Shown in pieces: positions 24,394 through 34,703 of a DNA stretch of 61,699 nt (its first letter is position 1; every line of letters starts with the position of its first letter). This stretch comes from a virus: IMG/VR virus record IMGVR_UViG_3300020141_000500, positions 1-61,699 of that record; one strand, given 5' to 3'. Made by a program: the position numbers and the translations under genes. The notes below the pieces were generated by a model. That model was not told the origin of the DNA. It saw only the letters and a list, made by a program, of their open reading frames with translations, and made no database searches.

Positions 24394-25473
24394 ATGCTAC
24401 TGGAAATAGCAGGAATACCAAAAGTAGAAGCTCCGAAAATTTCGGCAACTCTACCTACATTTACCACTACCAACACAGTGTCGATTGGATCTTCCGGATT
24501 TTCAACTCCTTCGAATGGAAATTTGATAAATGTTTCTTCATTGGCTTCAAATGGCATAAAAACGAGCATTGCACCCCCATTGGATTTTAAGTCTGTAACA
24601 CCATCATTAAATTTGAATGGAAAGGTTAATGTAGCTGCCGACACATTGAAAGCTATGACTACAAAGGCTGGTATAACTGCTACAATAGGTACAATTGCAT
24701 CTGGAATGAATATACCAATCGGACTTCCATCGACCACTGATGCATTAAAAACTTTGGGAGTTCCCACGGATCTGGCAAGTTTGCAAAAGGCTCTTGATTT
24801 CAAACTTCCAGAAATTCCGGCATTTCCAGGAATCAATTTTGCACTTTTATTTGGAAAAAGTCCACAATTTATCGCAGAAGTTGTATTGAAGTATAAGACA
24901 ATCTGCTTACCTCATATTCCCGGCGTGAAAATCAATATGGCACAAGCATTGGCTGCTATATCTATCATAAAAGCAGTTGCGTCTGGACAGGGTGGTGCAA
25001 TTATAAAACATTTATTGGAAGGAATTACTGGAGAATTAAAAGCAGAACTAATTCAAGGATTGGAAAAATCTATTAGTGCTGGATTGAATGAAAGTGCAAA
25101 CAGCCTACAATCGGTTTTGAAAGAATCAATAAAGTTGGATATATCAGTTAAAACGAAAAATCAAAAAGCCGAATATGACCAAGAAGGTGAGTTAATTCAA
25201 ATGGATGCAATTGAGCCGGATTTTAATCCAGAAGACTATGATACCACTCAAATGCGAGAAGAATCTTCTCCGAACTCTACATTACAAGATTCCAACAATG
25301 AAAACATTGGACAATTCTCTGAGAACCACGAATCACCAGCCCCCAACAATATACAGACCGAGCAGACTGTAGCTACCTCCCCTATTGCAGAGGCGGTAGC
25401 TACTCCAGTGACAAAACCCGATACAAATGCTACAGTAGCACCAACTCCAGTAACACCACCTACCCGTGGGTAA
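24394..25473 (+). CDS. Probable baseplate/tail protein of unknown function (359 aa)
   Basis: The N-terminal part (1-165) is Ser/Thr/Gly/Pro-rich and low in charge. The central part (about 145-255) is more hydrophobic with Ala/Ile helices (MAQALAAISIIKAVASGQGG), which could be a buried assembly helix. The C-terminal 100 residues are acidic and Asn/Gln/Pro-rich, with TPVTKP and APTPVTPP. No family was recognised. Its position between the spike protein and gp25 implies a structural baseplate role. The start is three bases after the spike stop. Confidence 0.75.
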   Translation: MLLEIAGIPKVEAPKISATLPTFTTTNTVSIGSSGFSTPSNGNLINVSSLASNGIKTSIAPPLDFKSVTPSLNLNGKVNVAADTLKAMTTKAGITATIGTIASGMNIPIGLPSTTDALKTLGVPTDLASLQKALDFKLPEIPAFPGINFALLFGKSPQFIAEVVLKYKTICLPHIPGVKINMAQALAAISIIKAVASGQGGAIIKHLLEGITGELKAELIQGLEKSISAGLNESANSLQSVLKESIKLDISVKTKNQKAEYDQEGELIQMDAIEPDFNPEDYDTTQMREESSPNSTLQDSNNENIGQFSENHESPAPNNIQTEQTVATSPIAEAVATPVTKPDTNATVAPTPVTPPTRG

Positions 25474-25508
25474 TTTAAATTTAACTAAAAAAAGATCAAA
25501 CAACCCTT

Positions 25509-25516
25509 ATATTTAT
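25509..25516 (+). promoter_or_regulatory. ATATTTAT box (candidate late promoter)
   Basis: An exact ATATTTAT, 14 bases before ATG 25531, in the only gap between the spike genes and gp25. Confidence 0.5.
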
Positions 25517-25530
25517 AGAAAGACATATAT

Positions 25531-25980
25531 ATGAACAAGAAAGAACTTGTAGAAATCATCAGAACAGTTGTACGAGAAGAAATCAATGAATCTCTTCCTC
25601 AGTATCTCATGGAAGTATTGGCTGAACGAATCACCGCACAGCCGGTTATTACTGAGAGAAAAGAGTCAGATATACCAGTTGCACAAAGAAAAAAGCCTTC
25701 GGTCGCGTTTGAAGCGCCGATCAAGCAAGTTCCTGTTCAAGCACCAAGAACATTTTCTTCAAACCCAATATTTAACCAAATATTGAACGAGACAGTTGGA
25801 GGAATACCGGACGAAAGTTCTGTGTCTGCTCCATCTGCAATAGACACTATTAAAAATTTACCAAAAGAAGTGTTGGCAGAAAACAAGGACGTTGCTGCTG
25901 TAGCAAACGCCATGACCAGAGACTATTCAAAATTGATGAAGGCGATTGACTCCAAAGCCAAATCCAACAGACCGTTATAA
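25531..25980 (+). CDS. Helical-tagged hypothetical protein upstream of gp25 (149 aa)
   Basis: It begins NKKELVEIIRTVVREEINES, a diverged form of the KKSELKQLIRE tag seen at 17493, 18284 and 40703. The middle (50-110) is Pro/Ser-rich and probably disordered. The end (DYSKLMKAIDSKAKSNRPL) is the sort of conserved terminal motif seen for proteins just ahead of gp25 in related phages. Its last base is the first base of gp25's ATG, so translation is coupled. A structural or assembly role in the baseplate is likely from context. Confidence 0.78.
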   Translation: MNKKELVEIIRTVVREEINESLPQYLMEVLAERITAQPVITERKESDIPVAQRKKPSVAFEAPIKQVPVQAPRTFSSNPIFNQILNETVGGIPDESSVSAPSAIDTIKNLPKEVLAENKDVAAVANAMTRDYSKLMKAIDSKAKSNRPL

Positions 25981-26384
25981 TGATAACTGACACACAAACT
26001 TTTGGTATAACTTTACCCATCCAACATGGGCCTCGTGGTTATTTTAACCAAAGCAGAAATGTGTCGGAACAAGTAAAATCAAATCTTACTTTATTGTTAA
26101 AAACAAAAAAGGGAGAAAGAAGAATGAATCCAGAATTTGGTTCTGGTCTTTGGAGTGTATTATTTGAAAACATTACCGACGATCTGAAACCAATTATCGA
26201 ATCAACAATTCGCAAAGATATATCAAATTGGCTTAACTATATTACCGTGCAATCTGTTGATGTTCAGTACAACACAGACAACAATTATAATCGTGTGAGT
26301 GTTTCAGTCAAATATGTTGCCGCCTCAGCGGGTATATATGACCAGCAAGTTTTGAATGTACAGATGATAACAAATAACATATGA
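25980..26384 (+). CDS. gp25: Baseplate wedge subunit gp25
   Basis: A 134-residue member of the GPW/gp25 family. Conserved features are the N-terminal GITLPIQHGPRGYF, NLTLLLKTKKGERRMNPEFG and GLWSVLFENITD, followed by an alpha/beta sheet. In T4 gp25 nucleates the wedge with gp6 and gp53, holding the sheath's first ring. The length matches T4 (132). It overlaps gp6 by ATGA (26381-26384), the same gene order as in T4. Confidence 0.95.
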   Translation: MITDTQTFGITLPIQHGPRGYFNQSRNVSEQVKSNLTLLLKTKKGERRMNPEFGSGLWSVLFENITDDLKPIIESTIRKDISNWLNYITVQSVDVQYNTDNNYNRVSVSVKYVAASAGIYDQQVLNVQMITNNI

Positions 26385-28336
26385 TTTTAGACACGCCAAA
26401 ATCCTTTCAACCGGGTAAAAAAGATATAAAATACCTCAGCAAAGATTTTGCTCAATTGAAGCAAACACTTACTCAGTTTGCTCAAGTATATTATCCAAAC
26501 ACATACAAAGACTTTAGTGATGCATCTACAGGTATGATGTTTATAGAAATGGCGGCATATGTTGGAGACGTTTTGTCTTATTATATTGATTATCAATTTA
26601 AAGAATCTATGTTGGTGAATGCCGAGGAAAGACAAAATATCATTGATTCTGCTCGTTCGCTTGGGTACAAAACAAAATCAACGGCACCAAGTGTAACCAA
26701 TTTGGACGTTTATCAATTGGTTCCATCAAAAATATCAGAAGATGGTAGCATGGTTCCAGACATGAATTATGCACAGATTATAAAACCGGGTATGGCAACT
26801 GTGAGTGACAATGGAGTTCCATTCTTAACCAATGCTCCTGTAGATTTTACCGTTGATACAAAAAATGACCCACTGGAAGTCAGTGTTTATCAAAGAAACA
26901 ACGCTGGACAAGCTGAGTTTTATGTATTGAAAAAGAATGTTGATGCTTTTTCCGGACAACTATTGAGTAAAGATGTGTCAATTGGTGCACCATCTTCATT
27001 CTACAAAATTTATTTGGATGAAACAAACATCATTGAAGTTTTTGATATCTATGATTCTGACGGAAATCGCTGGTATGAAACAGACTATCTTGCACAAGAT
27101 TTGGTGCCAATTGAAAATGAGAATATATACAAAAACGATATGTCACTCTCTTCACACAGAGACACTGTTCCGTTCTTGTTGAAGTATCTTCGCACATCAA
27201 AGAGATTTGTCTCCGGAGTTGAATCTGACAATACAACTTTCATAGAATTTGGCTCAGGTACTAATATTTCCGATGATGAAATTATTATACCAAATGTTTA
27301 CACAGTTGGAAAACCTTCAACTTTCAGAAATGAAAGCGTGAATTATGACCCAGATAATTTCTTGTCATCAAGAGCGTTTGGTCAGGCACCTGCAAACACT
27401 ACATTAACAATAAGATATATTACAGGCGGTGGAATTAATAGTAATGTTAACGCCAATACAATAAAGAATACTACCAATATAGAATTCTTTGGAGATATTA
27501 CAGAATTGCCAGTGTTTGATCAGGGACTGACAAATTTGGTTAGACGTTCTGTGAAAGTAAACAATCCCGTCCCAGCAACCGGTGGTCGTGGATCTGAAAC
27601 CAACGACGAAATTAGAAATAACGCATTGTCAAGTTTTTCTGCTCAAGGACGTATAGTGACTCAAAAAGATTACGTGGTACGAACATATGCAATGCCCTCC
27701 AAGTATGGTTCAATTGCCAAAGCATATGCGGCTGCGGATACCAACTTGGATTTACCAAATATACAAGCATTTCCAAATGATCTTTCTACAAGCTCACTTG
27801 GTCCTGAAAATACAAATCGTAAGAATATCAACCAGAATAATCCGTTCGCTATCAATCTATATTTGCTTGGTTATGATACGAACCAACGTTTGATAAATAC
27901 CAATGAGGCAATTCGTCAAAATCTCAAGAACTATCTCAATCAATATCGTATGTTGACAGACAGTGTAAATCTATTGGATGGATATATAATAAATATTGGA
28001 GTGGACTTCACTATCATTGCTTATAAAAATTATAACAAACGCGAAGTGTTGGCAAACTGTTTAACTTTGGTTCAACAATTCTTTGATATCAACAACATTC
28101 AATTCTGCCAACCAATAAATCTCAGTCGTTTGGAGCTTGAAATTGCCAAGGTTGATGGTGTACAATCTGTTTCTTCATTGAAAATCAAAAATTTGACATT
28201 GCGAGATGGTGATTATTCTCCATATGAATATGACATTTCCAAAGCCACATTAGACAAAGTTGTATATCCGTCAATCGACCCGTCAATATTTGAAGTAAGA
28301 TTTCCAACAAAAGACATTGTGGGACGTGTGAGTTAA
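26381..28336 (+). CDS. gp6: Baseplate wedge protein gp6-like (Baseplate_J)
   Basis: A 651-residue protein of the gp6/baseplate-J family. The N-terminus has KKDIKYLSKDFAQLKQTLTQ and DASTGMMFIEMAAYVGDVLS, characteristic of this family. The domain around 380-470 (VNNPVPATGGRGSETNDEIR; VTQKDYVVRTY) is the baseplate J signature. T4 gp6 is 660 residues, so the length matches. It forms the iris of the baseplate and couples tail fibres to sheath contraction. It follows gp25 with an ATGA overlap. Confidence 0.94.
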   Translation: MILDTPKSFQPGKKDIKYLSKDFAQLKQTLTQFAQVYYPNTYKDFSDASTGMMFIEMAAYVGDVLSYYIDYQFKESMLVNAEERQNIIDSARSLGYKTKSTAPSVTNLDVYQLVPSKISEDGSMVPDMNYAQIIKPGMATVSDNGVPFLTNAPVDFTVDTKNDPLEVSVYQRNNAGQAEFYVLKKNVDAFSGQLLSKDVSIGAPSSFYKIYLDETNIIEVFDIYDSDGNRWYETDYLAQDLVPIENENIYKNDMSLSSHRDTVPFLLKYLRTSKRFVSGVESDNTTFIEFGSGTNISDDEIIIPNVYTVGKPSTFRNESVNYDPDNFLSSRAFGQAPANTTLTIRYITGGGINSNVNANTIKNTTNIEFFGDITELPVFDQGLTNLVRRSVKVNNPVPATGGRGSETNDEIRNNALSSFSAQGRIVTQKDYVVRTYAMPSKYGSIAKAYAAADTNLDLPNIQAFPNDLSTSSLGPENTNRKNINQNNPFAINLYLLGYDTNQRLINTNEAIRQNLKNYLNQYRMLTDSVNLLDGYIINIGVDFTIIAYKNYNKREVLANCLTLVQQFFDINNIQFCQPINLSRLELEIAKVDGVQSVSSLKIKNLTLRDGDYSPYEYDISKATLDKVVYPSIDPSIFEVRFPTKDIVGRVS

Positions 28337-28364
28337 TTTAGGTCAAATTTATTGGTTGGGGTGT

Positions 28365-28372
28365 ATATTTAT
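28365..28372 (+). promoter_or_regulatory. ATATTTAT box (candidate late promoter)
   Basis: An exact ATATTTAT in the 55-base gap after gp6, 19 bases before ATG 28392. Confidence 0.5.
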
Positions 28373-28391
28373 AATGTAAAGAACATAGTAT

Positions 28392-29738
28392 ATGCATTAC
28401 TTTTTATATCCAACTAAAGACACTACCATCAGCAACGATCCGTCATATATGTTCAAGAACATGGGGTTGGATGAAATTCTTGAAGTAGAAAAGAAGATTT
28501 CCGTCAATAGTTGTTCAAGCACATCTACGTTTCCTATACTTATTTCTTACACCAGTTCTAGCATAGGACTTTTGAGTGGATCTATGTCTGCTTCTTATGC
28601 ATCAGGATCAACAGACTCAAGTATAGTGTCCAGCTCTTATCGACTTGTGTCTGGAGCGGTCACAGCGGGATCGGTTTTATCAAGGGCATTATTGAACTTT
28701 GATTTGACCGAGATATCAAAATCAATTTCATCCAACGATGAATACAGACCAGTAAATCCAAAGTTTTATTTAAACTTGAAAGTGTGTGAGTCCGAAGAAG
28801 TTCCGGTTAAATATACGTTGGCTGCATATCCGGTATCACAGTCTTGGGAAATGGGGACTGGATACAAGTATGATGGACAAGCTAATTCGGATGGTGCAAA
28901 TTGGAAGTTCTCTGACGGATATTCAAAGCCTTGGTATAGTGGTTCTTTGACCGATTGTTCTGGCGGAGGTGCGTGGTGGATTGAAAGTGGATCAATTGCA
29001 TACGGCGTCGGTTACGCCGATCCTCCGTATGTAACTGCGTCCGCGTATTATGCGGATTGTCACATTGCTCCATACGTTCCGCCGGTTCCAAGTCCAATTC
29101 CGCATGTAACGGGTTCGTATACTTGTTATCAAAATTTTGATTATCAAACTTCGGACGTAAGAATGGATGTTACCACGATAGTAAATGCTTGGTTAACGGG
29201 AGAAATCCGAAACAATGGTTTGATATTAATGCACAGCGATGAGTCCAGTTCAATAGATTATGGTAAATTGCGTTTTTTCTCAAAAGAAACCAACACTGTA
29301 TATTCTCCGTGTATTGATATGGCATGGGAAGACGCAACGATTGCTACCGGCAGTGCCGACCCAATTCAAATTCGCGATGCTGTTGTTAACATGAAAAACA
29401 TGTCAAAAGAATATAAGTTTGGATCTATATTAAGAATGGATGTATCAGCAAGAAAACGTTATCCAGTCAAAACATTCACAAATAAATTTTCTGATTATCT
29501 GGCTCCATATTATCTTCCAACGGGCAGTTTTTATTCTATAAAAGACGCAGAAAGTGAAGAAACCGTGATGCCATACGACAAATATACCAGATTGAGTTTT
29601 GATGGAAATGGAAATTATTTTATGTTGGACACAACTTGCCTTCCTCAAGAAAGATATTTCAAAGTGGAAATTCGTTCGGAGCAAAGCGGTTCTATAGTGA
29701 CATTCACCGTTCCAACCGCATTCAAAATTTCTAGATGA
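28392..29738 (+). CDS. Virion structural protein with DNRLRE-like domain (448 aa)
   Basis: The opening (LYPTKDTTISNDPSYMFKNM ... EVEK) and SRALLNFDLTEIS resemble the DNRLRE-type beta domain used in bacterial surface and phage structural proteins. WEMGTGYKYDG and a Ser/Tyr/Pro-rich insertion (about 195-235) follow, then VTTIVNAWLTGEIRNNGLIL, another family-typical block. The C-terminus is a beta domain with an EMxYDKYTRLSFD-like start. It lies inside the baseplate cluster and overlaps the next gene by ATGA (29735). It is probably a baseplate or wedge-attached protein. Confidence 0.8.
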   Translation: MHYFLYPTKDTTISNDPSYMFKNMGLDEILEVEKKISVNSCSSTSTFPILISYTSSSIGLLSGSMSASYASGSTDSSIVSSSYRLVSGAVTAGSVLSRALLNFDLTEISKSISSNDEYRPVNPKFYLNLKVCESEEVPVKYTLAAYPVSQSWEMGTGYKYDGQANSDGANWKFSDGYSKPWYSGSLTDCSGGGAWWIESGSIAYGVGYADPPYVTASAYYADCHIAPYVPPVPSPIPHVTGSYTCYQNFDYQTSDVRMDVTTIVNAWLTGEIRNNGLILMHSDESSSIDYGKLRFFSKETNTVYSPCIDMAWEDATIATGSADPIQIRDAVVNMKNMSKEYKFGSILRMDVSARKRYPVKTFTNKFSDYLAPYYLPTGSFYSIKDAESEETVMPYDKYTRLSFDGNGNYFMLDTTCLPQERYFKVEIRSEQSGSIVTFTVPTAFKISR

Positions 29739-29956
29739 ACGCAAATCCAAATCTAACAGGTTATAATCAAGATGACGTACAGAAGCTATATCAAAGCGGG
29801 TCTATTGTACCAAACATTGATTCATATGGCAATTTGATCATACAAAACGTACAAGGTCAGCTATATTCATCTTCGATAACTATTCCTTTACAGAACGTAG
29901 TATATAATCCAACCAAGGTACAGACAAGATACAACGTACAATTTACAGAGCTATGA
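29735..29956 (+). CDS. Small baseplate-cluster protein (73 aa)
   Basis: A 73-residue protein with NANPNLTGYNQDDVQKLYQS and a beta-rich end (GQLYSSSITIPLQNVVYNP). It overlaps both the preceding and following genes by ATGA, so it is translated as part of the same coupled chain. No family is recognised. The tight coupling suggests a stoichiometric partner of the large wedge protein that follows. Confidence 0.75.
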   Translation: MNANPNLTGYNQDDVQKLYQSGSIVPNIDSYGNLIIQNVQGQLYSSSITIPLQNVVYNPTKVQTRYNVQFTEL

Positions 29957-32900
29957 AATTTTCTGATATAAAATATATAACACAATCCACATCTTCTTTG
30001 AACGTAGGTTCAACTTTGTATGAACCCGACTTGATGTTTTATACTGACGGAAATACTTCAGTAAATTTTCCATTTGGATACTCGGACAAAGATATTGTAA
30101 AATTGGGAGTATATAATCTTGACGGAACTCCTATCACATCGTCTGTAATATATGGTACCGGAACTTATATAGAACACACTCGTTCATTTCGAGATGTTCT
30201 AAACAAGAACATCACATATTCATATTCTTCGTTTCAAAGTGATTGGCCATTGTTGCAATCTGAAACAAAGTCATTGTTTTTGGACGTTGCTAAAGAATTC
30301 AAGAAAATGGCAATTCTTGACGGCAACTACACTACCACGATTGAATTGAACAGAAACATGGTTGGTTCAAATTTCTCGTCCGAAGACAAACTAATAATTG
30401 ACAAAATTTCCACATTAAGAGATGAAATTTCAGTTATTCCAAAATCTCTGGTTGGTGTAGATTCTCAAATAAATTCAGAATATACAATATATCGCAACAA
30501 CCAGACACAAGTAAAAGAGGTTGCCGAAGAGTTGGTCACAAAGCTTGCATCTCCCGAAATATACTCGGCATACTATACCGCAGTTTCTCAAGACAAAACA
30601 GGATCTGAATATTTCAAGTATTACTACGGGTTCACAAACAGAGAAAATGAAACTAATAATGACGTTGATGTAATATCGTTCATCACAGACATGTATTACG
30701 GTGTTAAAAAAGGAAACTTAAAAAATGGTGGAGACATTGCCACCAATGACATACTTGGTGTATATGACCAATTCAAAAATTGGTTATATCAAAATTATGA
30801 AGCGGGTGCATTGTTTCAGGATTTTCGCGACTATTACTATAGTTTGTTTAAGTTTGTTGCGGACCAAGAACTGAATAGAATAACAAACAAAAAACCGGCG
30901 GAATATGAAGCAATTATCAGTTTCTTGCAAAAAATTTATTACAATATTATTTTTTATCCGGTAATATATTTAATAGAGTACAAATATGATGTAGATTTGT
31001 CCGGTTACTTCAAGCATTATGTGAACTTTGATTCTGGTTTGAGTGTATCGGTAATCAACAAACGTTCACAAGCAGCAATTGCCGAAAACTATTGGGATAA
31101 GTTGCTACTGAAACTTGATAGTCCTCTTCCGTTGGGAATTGAAGTTGGTGACGAATTGTGGATTAGTAATAGCTTTGGCTTCTTACCAATTGTTCAAAAT
31201 GTATACTACTTTACCAAACCGTATGCAAACATCATTCGTTTGAAGGGTCCAAACTTCTTGGTCAGGGTGGAAAATCAAGGAAACTCTACCGAAACACTTT
31301 CTATGGACCAGTTGGTAAATCAAACAGGTAGCGCGTTTGATGACATTGTATCAAAAATAACTGCACCGGCTGATGGTATAGTAGACAACACCAATTATAG
31401 AAAATTTGAAAATTTTGTAAATTTTTCTTCGGCCAATTTGAGAATGGAGGCATTTGACATCAAAGCGGCACAAATAGAAGAACAAAATAAAGTACTTGAT
31501 GATTTGACCAATTACATCAGCAGCAATTCTACGCAAAGACCGGAACCTCCGGATATTGCAATATTTTTTACGTCAAGTCAAGACGCCAATACCTATAATA
31601 CTGTAGATAAATATCATTATAGCCAACTAAACAAGGCTAACCAAGAAATAACAAGGATAGAAGTTAGTATGGATGGATATGAAAAGTTCTTGTATAATAA
31701 TCCCACGTGGTATCAACAACACGCCGCATCGGCTTCAATATATGATCGCGAAAATAGAAATTCTTTAATTAACAATCTTCCACAATTCATGGTTGAAGAA
31801 TCGGATGCCAACATTGATTATATAAAATTTGTTGGCATGGTTGGTCATTTCTTTGATAATATGTCATTGACCATCAAACAAATTACTGAGAAAAACAATT
31901 ATTCCAATAGTTCAAATTATGGTATTTCCGTGGACATTGTTGAAGACATGTTGGCATCGCTTGGATGGGAAGCTGAGATTTCCAAAGAAAATCTACCGTT
32001 ATTATTGTCGTCATTTAATCAAAATGATTTTGATATTGGTACCGAGTTGTATAATCAAACTAGACAACTGTCCGAAGAACAGCGGAATCAAATCATCTGG
32101 AAGCGTATTCTCAACACCCTGCCTTATATCTACAAGACCAAAGGTACAGAAGCTTCGTTATCATCATTGTTGAGTTGTTTTGGAATACCAAAGAATATCA
32201 TAAAAATAAAAGAGTATGGTGGAATTCATAATATACATAATCTGCAAGATACTTCTGAGTATGTGATAGACGAAGTAAAATATGAACCATATTTTGGTGG
32301 AAATTCGGAATATTTTAAGGTCAACTGGACTGGAAGTGCTCAAACATTGGAATTCAACTTTGCGTTTGACAAAACCAACACAAGTGAGGAAGGACATGTA
32401 TTCAGATTGGCTGAATGTCCAGGTAGTTGGTTATTGGGTGTATATAGAGACAAAGGATTGGATTGGGGAAAACTGTTCTTTAGCTTGGACGATGGTTCCG
32501 GTAGCGTGAAGACTATCATGACCAACAAGGCACCGATGTTTGATGGCAATACCTATCACGCCATGCTTCGCCGCCATGATGCATCTCAAGAATTTTCCGT
32601 TTACAATTTCACTCCGTCGCAAATAGATCAATACCCAATCAAGTATGATGTACAACTGCAACGAGCTGAGGATTCCAGAATAACATTCTTCGCGACGGCA
32701 AGCCAATATTTGAGTGGAAGTTGTAATACACAATTCCGTTCTGGTTCACATGTTTATATTGGTAACTATAACCAGAACACCGCTTCATTAAATGTTGATC
32801 CAGAAGCATTCTTTGGAAACATTGATGAAATAAAAATTTGGGAATCTCCTATCAGCGATTCTGTTTTTGAAAATCACACATTGCATCAGAATGCATATGA

Positions 32901-34653
32901 TATGAATTCACCTACGGATATGATTTCTGACAATCTAATCAGAATATCGTTTGAACGTCCATTGGAATTACATGCACCTTCAAATTCCACCACCTTAAAC
33001 AATTTGTCTTTCCGTAGTGATTTTCCGACGTTTGATGCAGTAAACTTCCCAGAAAATAATATTCCTATAAAGCAAGAAACCGAATGCGATCCTACAAATG
33101 GACCTGGATTTCCGTGGCAGTTTACTCGCAAGGATTCAAGACAGACCATAAAATTACCTGACTATGGTGCCGGTAAGTTCGGAAGCAATAAAATCAATTA
33201 TGTTGAACAAGAGTTGATATCAAGCTTGTCTTCGACCGAACGCTCGTCCCTGCAATCAAGCGAACTTGTTGGCGTGGGATCTAATAGACTTGGTATATTC
33301 TTTTCTCCTTCCGAAATTCAAAACACAGAAATAATCAAGTTCTTTGGAAATTATCCGTTATCTGAACTAATTGGAGACCCCTCATATGTGTATGCAAGTT
33401 CATATACTCGATTTGAAAAGTTTAGGCAAATATTCTATGACCAAGGATTTGGTGCAATAGACTATCAGCTGTTTATGAACGTTGTAAGATTCTATTTTGA
33501 TAAGGCAATGTTCAAATATATCAAGTCGGTTGTTCCAGCCAGAGCCAACCTCGTTGATGGTATTTTGATTGAACCGTCAATTTTGGAGCGTCCAAAGATT
33601 CAGTTGAAGCCAATGGTTCAAGAAACCATTCAACAAAAAGAATCGCACATAGAAGTTAATCGCGGAATTGCCGGAACGCAAATTCATAAATTGGAAGATA
33701 CTTTGGTGACAAAAAATAAAGGAACATCAATTTTAAGTGATGTAAATCAAATATTTTTTCCAACCGATGAAGACCGGTACGGATTTGGAGTATATTCAGA
33801 CAATGGAGTTACATATTACAACGGAGAATATTATCGCGCAGATGTAATCAAAGTCAAGAAGCAGTATCAAGTATACAACAAATACAATTTACCATCGTCT
33901 TCATTCAATGACCGTGAGATAAATGTCAATTTAAATGGAACTGTTCAAACAATGTCGTCTTCTTATTACAAAATTAATATGGCAAAATTGCCAGAATTAA
34001 CTTCATATATCACGACAATTTCCTATGAAGATATATACTACAGCGGAAGCGTCAGCTTTGTTCCATCTTCAATTGGGTCGCCAACATCTTTCACTACATC
34101 ATCAGCACATTCATTAAATGGCACAATATTATCCGGTTCTGTGTGGGGATCGACAGGAAATGGTGTAATATCATCAACCGGCATTTCTATAACTGCTGAT
34201 TATGTTTCATCATATCCTATGATTTATACCGGAACTTTTACATATTCTGGTGGAATATATCATTTTGTTGGAAGTATATTTGGCGGAGTTCCGGCCACAT
34301 TGAATCTTGCAAAATATAATACCACATTTTTGTCATCTGGGACTGGTCCCGTCACCGACGACTTCAAATATAGAACATCGGGCACATTCTTCGGTTCTTT
34401 GTCTTCTGGTATTGATTATAAAAAAGCACTATCTATGGAATATTACCCCCAGAACGCTGAATTGCTGAATGGGTATTTTAACAATCACCATAAATACGGC
34501 AAACGACAGTTTTCTTTAAAGGAAATAAACTCATACGACAATGTAAAAGTCCGTTTTAAATGGAAAAAGCACAGTCAAAATAAAAAAACTACTGTTGATG
34601 TAAATACGGGCTTGTTGAATAACTCTGAGCCAATTGAAACAAAAACGGTTTAA
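29953..34653 (+). CDS. Giant baseplate wedge protein with LamG-like domain (1566 aa; gp7 position)
   Basis: The largest protein in the window. Around residue 722 is LPYIYKTKGTEASLSSLLSC with FGIPKNIIKIKEYGG following, a motif typical of phage tail-protein-I/wedge domains. Residues about 776-1005 form a LamG/concanavalin-like domain (VFRLAECPGSWLLGVYRDKG; GNIDEIKIWESPISDSVF). The N-terminal 500 residues are helical/beta with no motif; the C-terminal 250 are Ser/Gly/Thr/Tyr-rich. In T4, gp7 (1032 residues) follows gp6, so this is a positional equivalent of gp7. The inserted carbohydrate-binding-type fold may reach outward from the wedge. Confidence 0.82.
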   Translation: MKFSDIKYITQSTSSLNVGSTLYEPDLMFYTDGNTSVNFPFGYSDKDIVKLGVYNLDGTPITSSVIYGTGTYIEHTRSFRDVLNKNITYSYSSFQSDWPLLQSETKSLFLDVAKEFKKMAILDGNYTTTIELNRNMVGSNFSSEDKLIIDKISTLRDEISVIPKSLVGVDSQINSEYTIYRNNQTQVKEVAEELVTKLASPEIYSAYYTAVSQDKTGSEYFKYYYGFTNRENETNNDVDVISFITDMYYGVKKGNLKNGGDIATNDILGVYDQFKNWLYQNYEAGALFQDFRDYYYSLFKFVADQELNRITNKKPAEYEAIISFLQKIYYNIIFYPVIYLIEYKYDVDLSGYFKHYVNFDSGLSVSVINKRSQAAIAENYWDKLLLKLDSPLPLGIEVGDELWISNSFGFLPIVQNVYYFTKPYANIIRLKGPNFLVRVENQGNSTETLSMDQLVNQTGSAFDDIVSKITAPADGIVDNTNYRKFENFVNFSSANLRMEAFDIKAAQIEEQNKVLDDLTNYISSNSTQRPEPPDIAIFFTSSQDANTYNTVDKYHYSQLNKANQEITRIEVSMDGYEKFLYNNPTWYQQHAASASIYDRENRNSLINNLPQFMVEESDANIDYIKFVGMVGHFFDNMSLTIKQITEKNNYSNSSNYGISVDIVEDMLASLGWEAEISKENLPLLLSSFNQNDFDIGTELYNQTRQLSEEQRNQIIWKRILNTLPYIYKTKGTEASLSSLLSCFGIPKNIIKIKEYGGIHNIHNLQDTSEYVIDEVKYEPYFGGNSEYFKVNWTGSAQTLEFNFAFDKTNTSEEGHVFRLAECPGSWLLGVYRDKGLDWGKLFFSLDDGSGSVKTIMTNKAPMFDGNTYHAMLRRHDASQEFSVYNFTPSQIDQYPIKYDVQLQRAEDSRITFFATASQYLSGSCNTQFRSGSHVYIGNYNQNTASLNVDPEAFFGNIDEIKIWESPISDSVFENHTLHQNAYDMNSPTDMISDNLIRISFERPLELHAPSNSTTLNNLSFRSDFPTFDAVNFPENNIPIKQETECDPTNGPGFPWQFTRKDSRQTIKLPDYGAGKFGSNKINYVEQELISSLSSTERSSLQSSELVGVGSNRLGIFFSPSEIQNTEIIKFFGNYPLSELIGDPSYVYASSYTRFEKFRQIFYDQGFGAIDYQLFMNVVRFYFDKAMFKYIKSVVPARANLVDGILIEPSILERPKIQLKPMVQETIQQKESHIEVNRGIAGTQIHKLEDTLVTKNKGTSILSDVNQIFFPTDEDRYGFGVYSDNGVTYYNGEYYRADVIKVKKQYQVYNKYNLPSSSFNDREINVNLNGTVQTMSSSYYKINMAKLPELTSYITTISYEDIYYSGSVSFVPSSIGSPTSFTTSSAHSLNGTILSGSVWGSTGNGVISSTGISITADYVSSYPMIYTGTFTYSGGIYHFVGSIFGGVPATLNLAKYNTTFLSSGTGPVTDDFKYRTSGTFFGSLSSGIDYKKALSMEYYPQNAELLNGYFNNHHKYGKRQFSLKEINSYDNVKVRFKWKKHSQNKKTTVDVNTGLLNNSEPIETKTV

Positions 34654-34678
34654 AAATAGTAAAAAAGTAATCAGATAT

Positions 34679-34686
34679 ATATTTAT
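34679..34686 (+). promoter_or_regulatory. ATATTTAT box (candidate late promoter)
   Basis: An exact ATATTTAT, 17 bases before ATG 34704, in a 50-base gap. Confidence 0.5.
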
Positions 34687-34703
34687 TGAGAAAGTAACAC
34701 TAT